A DNA stretch of 35,700 nucleotides, taken from contig JAEUUV010000137.1 in NCBI GenBank assembly GCA_016787285.1, positions 1 through 35,700 on the forward strand, read 5' to 3'. Below the pieces are notes generated by a model. The model was not told the origin of the DNA. It made no database searches and saw only the letters and a list, made by a program, of their open reading frames with translations. Positions 22,961 through 33,300 of this stretch are shown here, one piece after another; position 1 is the first letter of the stretch; the number at the start of each line of letters is the position of its first letter. Source of the stretch: Saprospiraceae bacterium. GTDB lineage: Bacteria > Bacteroidota > Bacteroidia > Chitinophagales > Saprospiraceae. The translations under genes and the position numbers were made by a program.

Positions 22961-25900
22961 TTACTCCCGCTTGAGTGCCAGAATTTTGATTTCCACACGC
23001 TGGTTTAGCCGGCGTCCTTCGGGGGTGGCGTTGGTGGCGATAGGGGTTCGTTTGCCATAGCCTTTGTACGACACACGTTTGGAGTCTATACCTTTGGAAA
23101 TCAGGTATTCGGCGGCGGATTTGGCGCGGGCGGTGGAGAGGCGGTCACAAAATTCGTCGGGTGGGGTGCTGTTGGTATGACCGCCGATTTCGATGACGAT
23201 ATTGCCGTTTTCTTCCATGAAATCGTACAACTCGTCCAGCGTAGGCAGCGCGTCGGTAGTCAGGCTGGCACTATCGGCTTCGAAGCGTAGTTGCTCCATT
23301 TTGATGGTCTGACCGCTCCGAAGCAGGGAAGCGTTAAGTTCGGGTAGAATGCGTTGTTTGATTTCGACGGGCCGAACAACGCTGCACCCGTGCACATCGG
23401 TCACGGTAACGCTGTGCGTGCCGAGTTTGAGTTTGGACGCTGTGGCTTCGGTTTCACCGTTGTCCCAGGCGATCGTATTGGGTGGAGTTCCCCCTTTAAT
23501 TTTCACGGTAGCCTTGCCGTCGGTACTGCGTTCGGTAGTGGCACCAACCACGCGGGTAATTTCGACCGCCAAAGGCTCCGGTGCTTTCACAATGATTGCA
23601 GCCGACTGGGTTGTTCCGGCAGCATCTGTCACCAGCAAGGCATAGGTACCGCCCGAAACATTGGAAATTTCAGAACCTTGCCAGGCCGGGTTGTCCCATT
23701 TGTACTGGTAAGGGGGCTTACCGCCATTTACGGCAACTTTTAGACCCGATTTCTGATCGGCACACAGGATGGTAGCGGTTTCTTCCACGTTAACCGTCAG
23801 GGGCAGGATGTTTTCAGGCACATCAAGACTGAAAGTCACTACACACCCCCGTTCGTCTGTAATACTGACAGTATGCTTCCCGGGGCTTAACTTGGTTGCA
23901 TTACCGGTTGTTTCTCCATTATCCCACAAGAAGGATAATTTTCCGGTACCGCCACGGCCCTCGGCTTTTGCCTTGCCGTCGCTGTTGCCGGTGCTTGCCG
24001 GGGAGACAAGTATTGCAAACGGCAAGATCGCAGGCGGCTCTTTGATCTCGATCATCGCGGAAGCTACCACGCCGGCTGCATCGGTTACGCTGACGATGTG
24101 AACGCCAACACCTACCCCTTCCGGCTGATCGCCGGTCAGGTCTGTGTTCCACTTGAATTTGTATGGGCGTTTGCCGCCGCTGGTATGCACCCGCAGTGTA
24201 GCCTTTTGGCCATTGCACGGAATGGGCGCCAATTCAGTGATATTTGCAGAAAGCGGCAGTATTGCTTCGGAAATGGCTACTTCGGAAACAGCTGTGCAGC
24301 CGTTGGCGTCGGTGACCGTGAACTTGAACGTGCCGGAACCGAGCCGCACGGCGGCGTCGCCGACCTCGTCATTTGCCCAACGAATCTGGTACGGCGGTGT
24401 TCCGCCGGACACGACGGCTTTGGCGCCACCATCGTTTTCGCCGGGCTTGGCCGCTTTTTGTGCCGTAGCGGATGCGCGCACCGGCTCCGGTTCGAGCACC
24501 TGAAAGGCTGTTGAAGTACGCCCGCCACCGGCATCCACCACGACGAGTTGGTAGATGCCCGCTACGACGTTGGTGGGTTGCTGACCTTGTAATCCGGGCT
24601 GCGCCCAAACAAACTGGAAAGGCGGTTTACCACCTCGCACATCCACTTTCAGGCTTGTAGTGCCGCCGGCACAGGTGATTTTTCCCGTTTCTTCGATCCT
24701 TACGGAAAGCGGCAGGACATTTTCCGTAACCTCTACCGTAGCGGTTGTAGAACAACCGTTTGCATCCGAAACTGTAACCGTATGCGTGCCCGGCGCAAGG
24801 CGTTTGGCGCGCTCGGTGGTTTCTTCGGTATCCCAGCGAATCTGGTAAGGGCTGGTTCCGCCAGTTGTTTTGACAGATGCCCGCCCGTCGGCACTGGCGA
24901 TGGCGGCTGCAGCATCAAGTGTGGTAGACGCCGCAAGCGGCTCCGGCTGTTTGATGGTAAACGTGGCGGTTGTTTTTGCCCCGGTTACATCGGTTACGGT
25001 GACGGAGTACACGCCGGCAGGCACATCTTCGGGCTGAAAGCCGCTTAAACCGGCGGCGCTCCACTGAAATTCAAACGGGTTTTTGCCACCGCTGACATTA
25101 ACCTTCAGGCTGCTCTTTTCACCGTTACAGGCAATTTGCCCGGTTTCTTCAATTTGTGCTGCCAGCGGCAGAATGTTTTCGCCGATGATCACTTTGGTCG
25201 TGATCGTGCAGCCGTTGGCATCGGTGACCGTTACGGAATGCTGGCCTGTCGTCAGCCGGGTGGCAGTTTCCGTAGTTTCGCTGTTATCCCAGGCGAACTG
25301 GTAGGGAACGGTGCCCCCCCTCGGAGCAGCGAGGGCCTTACCGTCGGCGGCACCTACTCCGGCTGCCTGCTGTGCGCTGGCCACTACGCTGAGGGCAGAT
25401 GGTTGTGCCACCGTGATACTCGTCACCGTTTTTCCGCCAACCGCATCCACCACGGTGAGCGTGTACGTGCCGGCACTCACGCCGGTGGGCTGGGTACCGC
25501 TGAATTTGGGGTTGCTCCACTCGTACTGGTACGGCTCTTTGCCGCCCGACACCGTGACTTTCAGGATCGTGTTGCCACCCGAGCATGGTATAGGCGTCGT
25601 TTCTTCAATCAAGGCACCGAGCACATCCAGTTTCCGGCCAATGTTCACGTAGGCCGTTGCGGTACAGCCCCGTTTGTCGGTGACGGTCACTAAGCGCGTA
25701 CCTTCGGAAAGTTTGACGGCGGGGTTGACGGACTCGCCATTGTCCCACTGAAACTTGAAGTCGGGCGTACCGCCTTTGATTTTCACTTCTGCCACACCAT
25801 CTTTGGCGCCCAGGCCGCTTTCAATTTTCTTTTGTTCGACCGTAATGGTCATGCGCTTGTCTTCCACCGTTACTTTACCGGACTTTGATTTTCCGGCGGT

Positions 25901-26998
25901 ATCGGTTACAGTCACGGTGTAGGTACCCTGCCCTACCCCACCTGGAGAATCGCCCTTCAACTGGGGCGCCGACCAGGTATAGGTGTACGGGGGTTTCCCG
26001 CCGCTGACTTTCACATGTAGCACCGCATCCTGCCCATTCCCGGTGCACGAAACCTCCTGATCCACCGTGCAATTGACCAGCAAAGAAGATGCTTTGTCCA
26101 CGAGGTAAAGGCCCTTGTCGTCGGTACCAACCCAGACAGCGCCATCCTGATCCACGGCCATGCAGCGGCCGTACTCGCTGGTGTAATATTCGGCGCCGCT
26201 GAAAAACTCGAATTCGTCGGTGAGCAGGTTGTAGCGGCTGATCATGCGCGAGAGAATCCAGAGATTGCCTTCTGTATCCAGGTCAAAATCCTGGGCTTCC
26301 CCTTCGAGCGCTTTTTCCTTGATGTTTATGGCCTGCCAGCGCTGGCCGTTTTGTGCCAGCCAGAATTCGCCGTCGGCCAGCGCGTAGATGTCGGCGCCGA
26401 CCTCGCGGATACGCTGCACATCGTAGCCGTCGAGTTCGGTTTTCCACTTGTCGGGCGTACCCACGAGCAGGCCCTGGTCTGTACCGATCCAGTAGCGCCC
26501 GGATTTGTCCTTGAAAATCGTGTTGACGGTATTCGATTGCAGTTTGGTATTTTCCGAGGTGATTTTGGCCACCAATTTCAGCGCCGGTTTGGTGCCGAGC
26601 AAGTACACTCCATCCGCTTCAGTACCCAGAAAAAGCCGGTCGTTTGCGCTGTCGTAAAAAGCCGCTGTGATTTTCGGCGACGTGTTGAGCACCATTTGCA
26701 GCACTTCGGGCGTCCAGCGCGCGTCGGCATTTCCGCTGTAAAACATGAACGGCGTTTGCTCGCCGGCTCCCAATTCAAATGGCGTGGACAAGTCGCTGGC
26801 CTGCACTTTGTACACCCCGGAGCCGCTGGCGACCCATTTGGTGTTGTCGCTGTCTACAAAAATATTACGTACCGGTGCCGAGCGGCTGACGGCGCCGCAG
26901 CGCGTCACCTGCCGGTCGGAGGATTGTGCAAACAATACGGGAGAAAGAAAAAGGGAAAGGAAAATAAGCCGTGTTTTTCGGTCAAGCAAAATCATCAT
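22961..26998 (-). CDS. Propeller / SprB-like repeat / OmpA-domain surface protein
   Basis: The protein has 1,345 residues from ATG 26998 ([25 protein letters not shown] is the signal peptide; nine upstream in-frame residues were rejected). Residues about 30-310 hold two-component-regulator-type propeller blades ([47 protein letters not shown]). From about 315 to 1200 there are twelve SprB-like beta modules in six alternating pairs. Type A has a Cys start and VSGGKPPYQ; type B has ADGKA...GGTxPYQxxWDN and VTVTDANGC. The C-terminus (about 1215-1345) is an OmpA peptidoglycan-binding domain ([51 protein letters not shown]). It probably sits in the outer membrane or periplasm, tied to peptidoglycan. 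No T9SS sorting domain is visible. A GAACTTTG sequence about 50 nt upstream is a weak -7 candidate. Confidence 0.88.
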   Translation of the reverse strand: MMILLDRKTRLIFLSLFLSPVLFAQSSDRQVTRCGAVSRSAPVRNIFVDSDNTKWVASGSGVYKVQASDLSTPFELGAGEQTPFMFYSGNADARWTPEVLQMVLNTSPKITAAFYDSANDRLFLGTEADGVYLLGTKPALKLVAKITSENTKLQSNTVNTIFKDKSGRYWIGTDQGLLVGTPDKWKTELDGYDVQRIREVGADIYALADGEFWLAQNGQRWQAINIKEKALEGEAQDFDLDTEGNLWILSRMISRYNLLTDEFEFFSGAEYYTSEYGRCMAVDQDGAVWVGTDDKGLYLVDKASSLLVNCTVDQEVSCTGNGQDAVLHVKVSGGKPPYTYTWSAPQLKGDSPGGVGQGTYTVTVTDTAGKSKSGKVTVEDKRMTITVEQKKIESGLGAKDGVAEVKIKGGTPDFKFQWDNGESVNPAVKLSEGTRLVTVTDKRGCTATAYVNIGRKLDVLGALIEETTPIPCSGGNTILKVTVSGGKEPYQYEWSNPKFSGTQPTGVSAGTYTLTVVDAVGGKTVTSITVAQPSALSVVASAQQAAGVGAADGKALAAPRGGTVPYQFAWDNSETTETATRLTTGQHSVTVTDANGCTITTKVIIGENILPLAAQIEETGQIACNGEKSSLKVNVSGGKNPFEFQWSAAGLSGFQPEDVPAGVYSVTVTDVTGAKTTATFTIKQPEPLAASTTLDAAAAIASADGRASVKTTGGTSPYQIRWDTEETTERAKRLAPGTHTVTVSDANGCSTTATVEVTENVLPLSVRIEETGKITCAGGTTSLKVDVRGGKPPFQFVWAQPGLQGQQPTNVVAGIYQLVVVDAGGGRTSTAFQVLEPEPVRASATAQKAAKPGENDGGAKAVVSGGTPPYQIRWANDEVGDAAVRLGSGTFKFTVTDANGCTAVSEVAISEAILPLSANITELAPIPCNGQKATLRVHTSGGKRPYKFKWNTDLTGDQPEGVGVGVHIVSVTDAAGVVASAMIEIKEPPAILPFAILVSPASTGNSDGKAKAEGRGGTGKLSFLWDNGETTGNATKLSPGKHTVSITDERGCVVTFSLDVPENILPLTVNVEETATILCADQKSGLKVAVNGGKPPYQYKWDNPAWQGSEISNVSGGTYALLVTDAAGTTQSAAIIVKAPEPLAVEITRVVGATTERSTDGKATVKIKGGTPPNTIAWDNGETEATASKLKLGTHSVTVTDVHGCSVVRPVEIKQRILPELNASLLRSGQTIKMEQLRFEADSASLTTDALPTLDELYDFMEENGNIVIEIGGHTNSTPPDEFCDRLSTARAKSAAEYLISKGIDSKRVSYKGYGKRTPIATNATPEGRRLNQRVEIKILALKRE

Positions 26999-27129
26999 GC
27001 GGTGCGGTTGATACGATAAATTCAATAAGTCTGGTTTTGGGCGCGCAAAGTTCGGGCGCTGCGCTTCGAGAATGGCACATTAACGGAAAATATGCGGCAG
27101 AATTTTGTAAAAAACCGGTCGGCAAAGTT

Positions 27130-28077
27130 TCAACCGAGTTGCCCTGTCCGCAGTTTCCACACAAACTCGAGGCCTATGCCGCTGGCGATAAAACGCTCTT
27201 TTCGGTTGCCTGTGAGTTTCTGCGTCCAGTCGGTAAAGCCGCCGTCAATGACCGGGAATTCGCAGCCCTGGTACTCCAAAACAATGCCGAACTGCAATGC
27301 CTGATAGTATTCCTGCTGCTGCCGAGGTATTCGGGTAACGAGGACCGGCAGGTCGGTAAAACGGCTCCGAATGCTTTCGGACACCGCCTCGAACAACGGG
27401 TTTTGTTCGGGTTTGGTGTCGAGCGCTTTGAGCGTGATCATCAGGCGCGCATTTTCAAAAATATTGCGCAACATCCGCAGGTAGAGGCTAATATGGGAAA
27501 CGATCTTTTCCTTTTCAAAGGCGAAACTACCGGTATCCCGACCGGAGGAAATCAGGCAGAATACCCCGAAGTGCGCCGTAAATCCGGGAATATGCGTCTG
27601 TGGTGTGCGCAAATGCCGGTGTGCCGCGCACAGGTGCAAGGGAGCGGTCGGGTAGCCCGCAGCCTGCCGGCGCACGCTCGCTTCGAGCGCCAGAATATTG
27701 GTGCAATCCGCCACCACCTCGGTGCCGCGCAGGGCCGACAACACCTTGTGCTGGTGCACGGTAGCCACTGCCGAACAGGAGCCTACCGGCCCGACGGGCG
27801 AAAGTTCCAGCGCTTCGAATCCGGCAGCCACTCCTGCCCGAAGCCACTCCAGTTCAAACTCCCGGAATGAAACGGCATGCACCGCCGAAGGCTTCACCAG
27901 GCGGTTTTTCTTGTACGCCGACAACAGCGCCGCCGGGGTCAGGCCACCGGCTTGCCGGCGATATACCTCCAGTAAAAGTGCACTCAAGTCTGATGGGGAT
28001 AATCGTTCGCAGAGCAGGTCGGGCAGGTCGGGTACTCCGGTTTCCCGGCAAAGACGTTGAAGAAAAAGGTCGTTCAT
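27130..28077 (-). CDS. Conserved protein of unknown function, possibly class II tRNA synthetase-like fold
   Basis: I do not recognise this 315-residue protein with certainty. It has no signal peptide or membrane helix and should be cytosolic. The middle carries a well-ordered stretch, ALELSPVGPVGSCSAVATVH (88-107), then LRGTEVVADCTNILALEA. Near the end, QQQEYYQALQFGIVLEYQG is followed by VIDGGFTDWTQKL and FIASGIGLEFVW. This vaguely recalls the YYTGxxFE, GGRYDxL and GxGxExL order of histidyl-tRNA synthetase-like (HisRS/HisZ) catalytic domains. That comparison is weak, and none of the usual His-binding signatures is certain. The gene lies upstream of the propeller/OmpA gene on the same strand with a 131-nt gap, and is divergent from the small membrane protein. 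Confidence 0.7.
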   Translation of the reverse strand: MNDLFLQRLCRETGVPDLPDLLCERLSPSDLSALLLEVYRRQAGGLTPAALLSAYKKNRLVKPSAVHAVSFREFELEWLRAGVAAGFEALELSPVGPVGSCSAVATVHQHKVLSALRGTEVVADCTNILALEASVRRQAAGYPTAPLHLCAAHRHLRTPQTHIPGFTAHFGVFCLISSGRDTGSFAFEKEKIVSHISLYLRMLRNIFENARLMITLKALDTKPEQNPLFEAVSESIRSRFTDLPVLVTRIPRQQQEYYQALQFGIVLEYQGCEFPVIDGGFTDWTQKLTGNRKERFIASGIGLEFVWKLRTGQLG

Positions 28078-28264
28078 GTGCTGACTTATTATTTTAAAGC
28101 CTGGCTTTCAGGCAGATACAACTCGAACAACTACAGGCCCGCAAAACTTGTCCCACAAAACTCAAACTTTTTTTTCCATGTCTGTAACCTCTCCGAATAC
28201 CCTGCTGTCAGAGTGGCTGTCAACAAACGAAAACCACTCTTTTCATCAACAAAAACAACGAATC

Positions 28265-28627
28265 ATGCACGGAGAAGGTATTATCGCACTGTTTATCCCC
28301 ATCACCCTCGGCCTTGGCGCATTCCTTATGGTATGGGGCGTACGGTACCTCGAAAACAAAGAAAACATGGCCATGATCGAAAAAGGCATGGAACCCATGC
28401 AGCGCCGCCGCCGTCAGGCCGACCCCTCCCGCACCCTGAAAAACAGCCTGTTGTTCATCGGCGCAGGTCTGGGTCTTTTTCTCGCCTTGTTCATCAACAG
28501 AGCATTTAACCTGCAGGAAGGTGAACGCACAGGCGTGTTTTTTGCCCTCATCGCCATATTCGGAGGCATCGGCATGCTCGGCGCATACATGTACGAGCGC
28601 CGGAACCCGCCCGGAAATGCAGAGTGA
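28265..28627 (+). CDS. Small membrane protein, DUF6249-like
   Basis: The protein has 120 residues from ATG 28265; longer in-frame starts from 28148 add non-hydrophobic residues and were rejected. It has three hydrophobic helices: GIIALFIPITLGLGAFLMVWG (split here as residues 5-18 and 19-25), LLFIGAGLGLFLALFI and FFALIAIFGGIGMLGAYM. A cytoplasmic segment lies after the first, NKENMAMIEKGMEPMQRRRR. The combination of an AMIEKGM phrase after helix one and two later helices is typical of DUF6249-type inner-membrane proteins in Bacteroidota, which often lie beside sigma factors or TetR genes. The function is unknown. A terminator at 28651-28689 closes the unit, and the TetR gene follows under its own promoter. 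Confidence 0.78.
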   Translation: MHGEGIIALFIPITLGLGAFLMVWGVRYLENKENMAMIEKGMEPMQRRRRQADPSRTLKNSLLFIGAGLGLFLALFINRAFNLQEGERTGVFFALIAIFGGIGMLGAYMYERRNPPGNAE

Positions 28628-28650
28628 GGGTTGGAGAACACGCCACCAGA

Positions 28651-28689
28651 TGTCCCGGTCGTCGAGCAGACGAGCGGGACATTTTTTTT
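28651..28689 (+). terminator. Rho-independent terminator after the small membrane protein
   Basis: TGTCCCG (28651-28657) pairs with CGGGACA (28675-28681), and an inner TCGTC/GACGA stem pairs around a GAGCA loop. Eight T residues follow (28682-28689). The T-run also supplies the -33 TTTG of the next promoter. Confidence 0.82.
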
Positions 28690-28717
28690 GCATAATCAAA
28701 AACAAGATGTATTTTTG
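28687..28717 (+). promoter_or_regulatory. Bacteroidota promoter of the TetR gene (TTTG-N19-TATTTTTG)
   Basis: TTTG at 28687-28690 and TATTTTTG at 28710-28717 are separated by 19 nt, matching the known Bacteroidota consensus TTTG...TAnnTTTG. The start codon follows 19 nt after the -7 box. This is the best promoter in the window. Confidence 0.75.
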
Positions 28718-28736
28718 CAAGTGATTACTCACTATT

Positions 28737-29297
28737 ATGACAAACAAGGAACTGATTTTACAAACTGCCCTGCGCCTGTTTGCGGAAAACGGGTTCGACC
28801 GCACGCCCACGAGCCTGATCGCCCGTGAAGCGGGCGTGTCGGAGGGGCTGATTTTCCGGCACTACGGCAACAAAGCCGGCCTGCTGGAAGCGATCATCCG
28901 CCACGGCAAAAGTCAGGTGGACGAATCCATGCAACCCTACCGGCGCGGCGCCGACCCACGCGCAGCCATTGTGCTGCACATCCGGGAGTCGTTTCGGCTG
29001 ATTCGGGAAAACATTGCCTTTTGGCGATTAGTGCATCAATTGCGCCAGCAAGCAGCCGTGCAGCAAAACGCCGAATCCCAGATTGAGGCGTTCAAACAGT
29101 CCGTGGTGGGCCAATTAGCCGTGCCGTTCCAGTTGCTTGGCGCGACGCAGCCCATCGAGGAAGCCCTGCTCCTGTTTGCCATCATTGACGGCATCACGGG
29201 GCAATACGTGCAAATGCCCGATGTGTACCCGCTCGATACCATGCAGGAATTTCTCATTCAAAAATACAGCCATGGAAAATTCATGGGTCAACCGTGA
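28737..29297 (+). CDS. TetR-family transcription regulator
   Basis: The protein has 186 residues. The N-terminal HTH is clear: ELILQTALRLFAENGFDRT (4-22), SLIAREAGVSEGLIFRHYGN (26-45), KAGLLEAI. The ligand-binding C-terminal domain is variable (LIRENIAFWRLVHQLRQQ, EEALLLFAIIDGITGQYVQM). It probably represses itself and the downstream hydrolase gene, whose start lies inside its 3' end (26-nt overlap). The inducer is unknown; a hydrolase substrate or product would be a natural guess. It is transcribed from a good TTTG/TATTTTTG promoter. Confidence 0.93.
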   Translation: MTNKELILQTALRLFAENGFDRTPTSLIAREAGVSEGLIFRHYGNKAGLLEAIIRHGKSQVDESMQPYRRGADPRAAIVLHIRESFRLIRENIAFWRLVHQLRQQAAVQQNAESQIEAFKQSVVGQLAVPFQLLGATQPIEEALLLFAIIDGITGQYVQMPDVYPLDTMQEFLIQKYSHGKFMGQP

Positions 29298-30135
29298 CCT
29301 CTACCCCTTCGAGTCGCGCTTTCTGGAGATTGACGGCCACCAAATCCACTATCTCGACGAAGGCTCCGGCGTACCGATCCTGTTTTCGCACGGCACGCCG
29401 GAGTGGTCGTTCGGGTATCGCGATGTAGTGCGCCACATGCGCGGGCAGTTCCGCTGCATCGCACCCGACCTGCTCGGATTCGGGCTTTCCGACAAACCCG
29501 CCGATGCCGACTATTCCGTGGCCGCTCATGCCCGCCGCATGGAGCAATTCATTGAAAAACTGGGCCTGCGCGATTTCCACATGGTAGCCAACGACTTCGG
29601 CTTGTCCATTGCTTTCCAGTACGTACTCCGGCACCCCGAGAACGTGCAGCGCATCAGCCTGTTCAACGGCTGGATGTGGCCCCTCGACACCGACCCGCAC
29701 TACGCCCGACCCGCCCGCTGGATGCGCACCTGGTTAGGCCGGCTGCTGTACCTGCGCTTCAATTTTCCGGTAACGGTGGTCACGCCCGCAGCCTTTGGCG
29801 ACAAAAAGAAACTCACGCCGGAAACCCACCGCCACTACAAACTTGCCCTGCCCGACCCGGAATCCCGCCGGGCCGCCTACGTTTTTTCTGCGGAACTACT
29901 CTACGCCACGGGTTTTTGGGCCGAGCAATGGCGGCAAATCGGTACGCTTGCCCAAAAGCCTTGCCTGATTTTTTGGGGCATGAAAGACAGTTTCGTGCCG
30001 CCGTACGAACTGGAACGCTGGCAAAAAGCGCTGCCCGAGGCGCAGGTCATGCGGTTTGAAAACGCCGGGCATTTTGTGCAGGAAGAAGAGCCGGAAAAAA
30101 TGGCGGAGGCGCTGCGGGTGTTTTTCGGTGCGTAG
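29272..30135 (+). CDS. Alpha/beta hydrolase of the haloalkane dehalogenase type
   Basis: The protein has 287 residues from ATG 29272; upstream in-frame Met codons would lie deep inside the TetR gene. The oxyanion region is SHGTPEWSFGYRD (39-51). The nucleophile elbow MVANDFGLSIA places Asp108, not Ser, as nucleophile, as in haloalkane and haloacetate dehalogenases and some epoxide hydrolases. Asp239 (FWGMKDSFVPP) and His267 (ENAGHFVQEEEP) complete the triad. Residues 135-215 are a cap domain. In classical haloalkane dehalogenases a halide-binding Trp follows the nucleophile; here it is Phe109, so substrate choice may differ. It is cytosolic. The 26-nt overlap with the TetR gene suggests translational coupling and shared control. 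Confidence 0.88.
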   Translation: MENSWVNRDLYPFESRFLEIDGHQIHYLDEGSGVPILFSHGTPEWSFGYRDVVRHMRGQFRCIAPDLLGFGLSDKPADADYSVAAHARRMEQFIEKLGLRDFHMVANDFGLSIAFQYVLRHPENVQRISLFNGWMWPLDTDPHYARPARWMRTWLGRLLYLRFNFPVTVVTPAAFGDKKKLTPETHRHYKLALPDPESRRAAYVFSAELLYATGFWAEQWRQIGTLAQKPCLIFWGMKDSFVPPYELERWQKALPEAQVMRFENAGHFVQEEEPEKMAEALRVFFGA

Positions 30136-30143
30136 GTTTTTTC

Positions 30144-30260
30144 ACCGCAGAGACGCGTTTTTCCACCGCAGAGGCGCGGAGTTTTTCGCAGTTCAAATTA
30201 TAAAATGCAGAGGCGCGAAGGTCTTTTTTCAAAACCTCCGCGCCCCTGCGTCTCTGCGGT
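30144..30260. repeat. Inverted repeat between convergent genes
   Basis: ACCGCAGAGACGC at 30144-30156 is perfectly inverted at 30248-30260. Inside, 30207-30222 pairs with 30234-30249 with two mismatches around a T-rich loop. A further direct copy, ACCGCAGAGGCGC, lies at about 30174. It could terminate both converging transcripts. No gene is seen in 30136-30328. Confidence 0.8.
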
Positions 30261-30328
30261 AAAAATTTACGATGTCTCGCGCCTCCTTACCACAACTCTA
30301 TTCCGCATCGCTGCAGTAAAAAAATCGC

Positions 30329-33300
30329 TTACTGCTTCACAAACGTACTTTCCATGCGGGCATCAGCCGATTGCACCGTCAGGCGGTAGATGCCGGCGGG
30401 CAGTTCGGACACGTCCATCTGGAAGTTGCTGCCGTTGGCTACTTCAACCGATCGCATCAGACGTCCATCGGCCTTGCGTATTTCGGCAAGAACCTGACCG
30501 GCGGGTTTGCCCGTACCGGGTTGAGCCATGACCGTCAGCCAGGTGCTTGTCGGGTTGGGCGAAATAGTCAGTTTGTCTGCTGTTTTGATCGTTGCAAATT
30601 GATCGTTGCAGTCCACTTTGCCCAATTCGAATACATCGTGGCAATCCGGGTGGTTGTGGTCGCGGACAACAAACTCATACTCCGTCAGGTCGTCGCCATC
30701 CAGCGGGCCGAGTATGATGGGCTGCTGCTGGTTGTACGGGAAGGTGCCGTAGTCTTTGCCGTTGCCGACGATGTCGAAGCCGTCGCCGCTGCCGTTTTTG
30801 TGTTCAAACGTCACGAGGGCAAAAAACTGACCGCAAAGGCAAGGTGTTGCTTGCACGTTCAGGTCGTAAATCTCGCAGGGCTTGTTCAGGCAATCGGGCA
30901 CGGCAAATTCTTTTTCCCTGCAACACAGGCTCTGCGAGGAACCGGGCACCAGAAGGCACACCTTGATGTAGTCGTTCGGGCCGCCGTTGGTCGGGAAGTT
31001 GGCAATCGTCAGCGGCAGCGCGCTCAGCGGGAAGGTGCCAAACAGGGCGCCGTTGGCCCACAGCATGAAGTGTGTGCCGGCTCCAGGGTTTTGAACTTTA
31101 AAATTCACGATGGCTTTGAATGTGCCGTCCGCATTACACGGGCCGGTTTCCACTTTCAGGTCGTAAATCTCGCAGGGGCCGGTCATACAATTAGGCACCG
31201 GGAATTCCAGCGTGCGGCAGCAATCTCCGGATGCCCCGTTTGCATTGACCATGCACACTTTGACCACGTCGTTCGGGCCGCCGTTGGTCGGGAAGTTGGG
31301 AATCGTCAGCGGCAGGGCGCTCAGCGGGAACGTGCCGTACAAAGCGCCGTTGGCCCACAGCATGAAGTGTGTGCCGGCCCCCGGATTTTGTACTTTGAAG
31401 TTGACTATTGCTTTGAATGTGCCGTCACTGTTACACGGGCCGGTTTCCACTTTCAGGTCGTATATCTCGCAGGGGCCGGTCGTACAATTAGGCACCGGGA
31501 ATTCCAGCGTGCGGCAACAGTTACCAACGGCACCTGCTGCACTGAGAATGCACACCTTGACCACGTCGTTAGGGCCGCCGTTGGTCGGGAAGTTGGCAAT
31601 CGTCAGCGGCAGCGCGCTCAGCGGGAAGGTACCAAACAGGGCGCCGTTGGCCCACAGCATAAAGTGTGTGCCGGCTCCGGGGTTTTGAACTTTGAAATTC
31701 ACGATGGCCTTGAACGTCCCGTCCGCATTGCACGGGCCGGTTTCCACTTTCAGGTCGTAAATCTCGCAGGGTGCGCTGTTGCAGTCGGGTACGGCAAACT
31801 CGATGGAGCGGCAACAGTCGCCCGGTACGCCGGCGGCATTGACCATACATACTTTGATGTAGTCGTTCGGGCCGCCGTTGGTCGGGAACGGTGCGATAGT
31901 GAGCGGCAGGTCGCTCAGTTTGTAGGTTCCCTGGAGCGCGCCGTTTGCCCACAGCATGAAGTGATCGCTGGTGGGGTTTTCTACCTTGAAATTGACGAAC
32001 ACCTTGAACGTGCCGTCGCTGTTGCAGGGACTAACCTCTACTTTCAGGTCGTAAATCTCGCAGGGCTTGTCGGCACAATCGGGCACATGAAATTCCAGCG
32101 CCTTGCAGCAGTCGGAAGGAATATTGGACGCCGGATTGATCAGGCAGACTTTGATGTAATCGTTCGGGCCGCCGTCGGTGGGGAAGTTGGGTATGACCAA
32201 CGGAAGGGATGTGAGTGGATACACGCCAAGTTGGTTCCCGTTTGCCCACAGCATGAAGTGCGAACCCAGGCCGGGGTTGTGTACCTTGAAATTGACGATG
32301 GCTTTGTAGGTACCGTCGTTGTTACAAGGACCGGTTTCCACTTTCAGGTCGTAAATCTCGCAGTCCAACTGACCGCAATCCGGCGCCTTGAATTCCTTGG
32401 TCAGGCAGCAGGTCGTGGAGGGGCCGGATGCGAGGAACACGCACACTTTCACCACGTCCACAGCATTGCCGCCGGCAGGGAAATTGGAAATTTTCAGCGG
32501 CAAGGCGCTGAAGGGGAACAGACCGAGGAACTGTCCGTTGCCGGCCCACACACCGAACTGGCCTTGTGCGCTCAACGTGCCGAATTTGAGCGAAATCAAG
32601 AAGGTGCCGTCGTTGTTGCAGGGGCCGACTTCCACGTTCAAGTCAAAAATGCCGCAGGGATTTTGGGAGCAATCGGGCGCCTCAAATTCGGCGGTCAGGC
32701 AGCAGGTCGGAGCGGTGCTGTTCAGTCCGAGCAGGCACACTTTCACCACATCTTTGGCATTGCCGCTGGCCGGGAATTTGGCGATCTTCAGCGGTAGTGC
32801 GCTCAGCGGGAAAATACCGAGGAACTTGCCGTTGCCTGCCCATACGCCGAACGCGCCGGGCGTGGGTGAGGAGTTTTTAAAGTTGATGACAATCGAATAC
32901 GTGCCGTCGCTGTTGCAAGGGCCGACATCTACTTTCAGGTCGGAAATCGGGCAGGGGTTCGTGTTGCAGACCGGCGGCTTGAATTCAATAATCTTGCAGC
33001 AGTACTTGACCCCGTTTGGGTTGATCAGGCACACCTTGATCCGGTCTGTAGCATCACCGCTGCGAGGGAAAACCAACTGGAGCGGCAAGGCTCCCGGGCC
33101 AAAGGTGCCGAGGGAGTCGCCGTTTCCGGCCCGTACTTCGAACAGCACACCGGCGCCGGGCGTCGGCAGCGTCAGGTTGAAATTGAGGGTGATTTTGTAG
33201 GTTTTTGCGTCAATACAGTCGCCCACGTCCACCTTAATGTCGCCGATACCGCAGTCTTTGTAAAAACAGGCCGGCACGTTGAATTCAAGTGTGCGGCAGC

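Noticed and set aside
22751-23008. Small open frames rich in NPLNPFNP on both strands
   Set aside because: They are translations of the 9-bp tandem repeats and the palindrome cluster.
30371-32797. Plus-strand open frame of 808 residues opposite the Cys-rich protein
   Set aside because: It is a shadow of a repetitive gene; it lacks a signal peptide and recognisable domains, while the minus-strand frame has a signal peptide, conserved Cys and a T9SS end.
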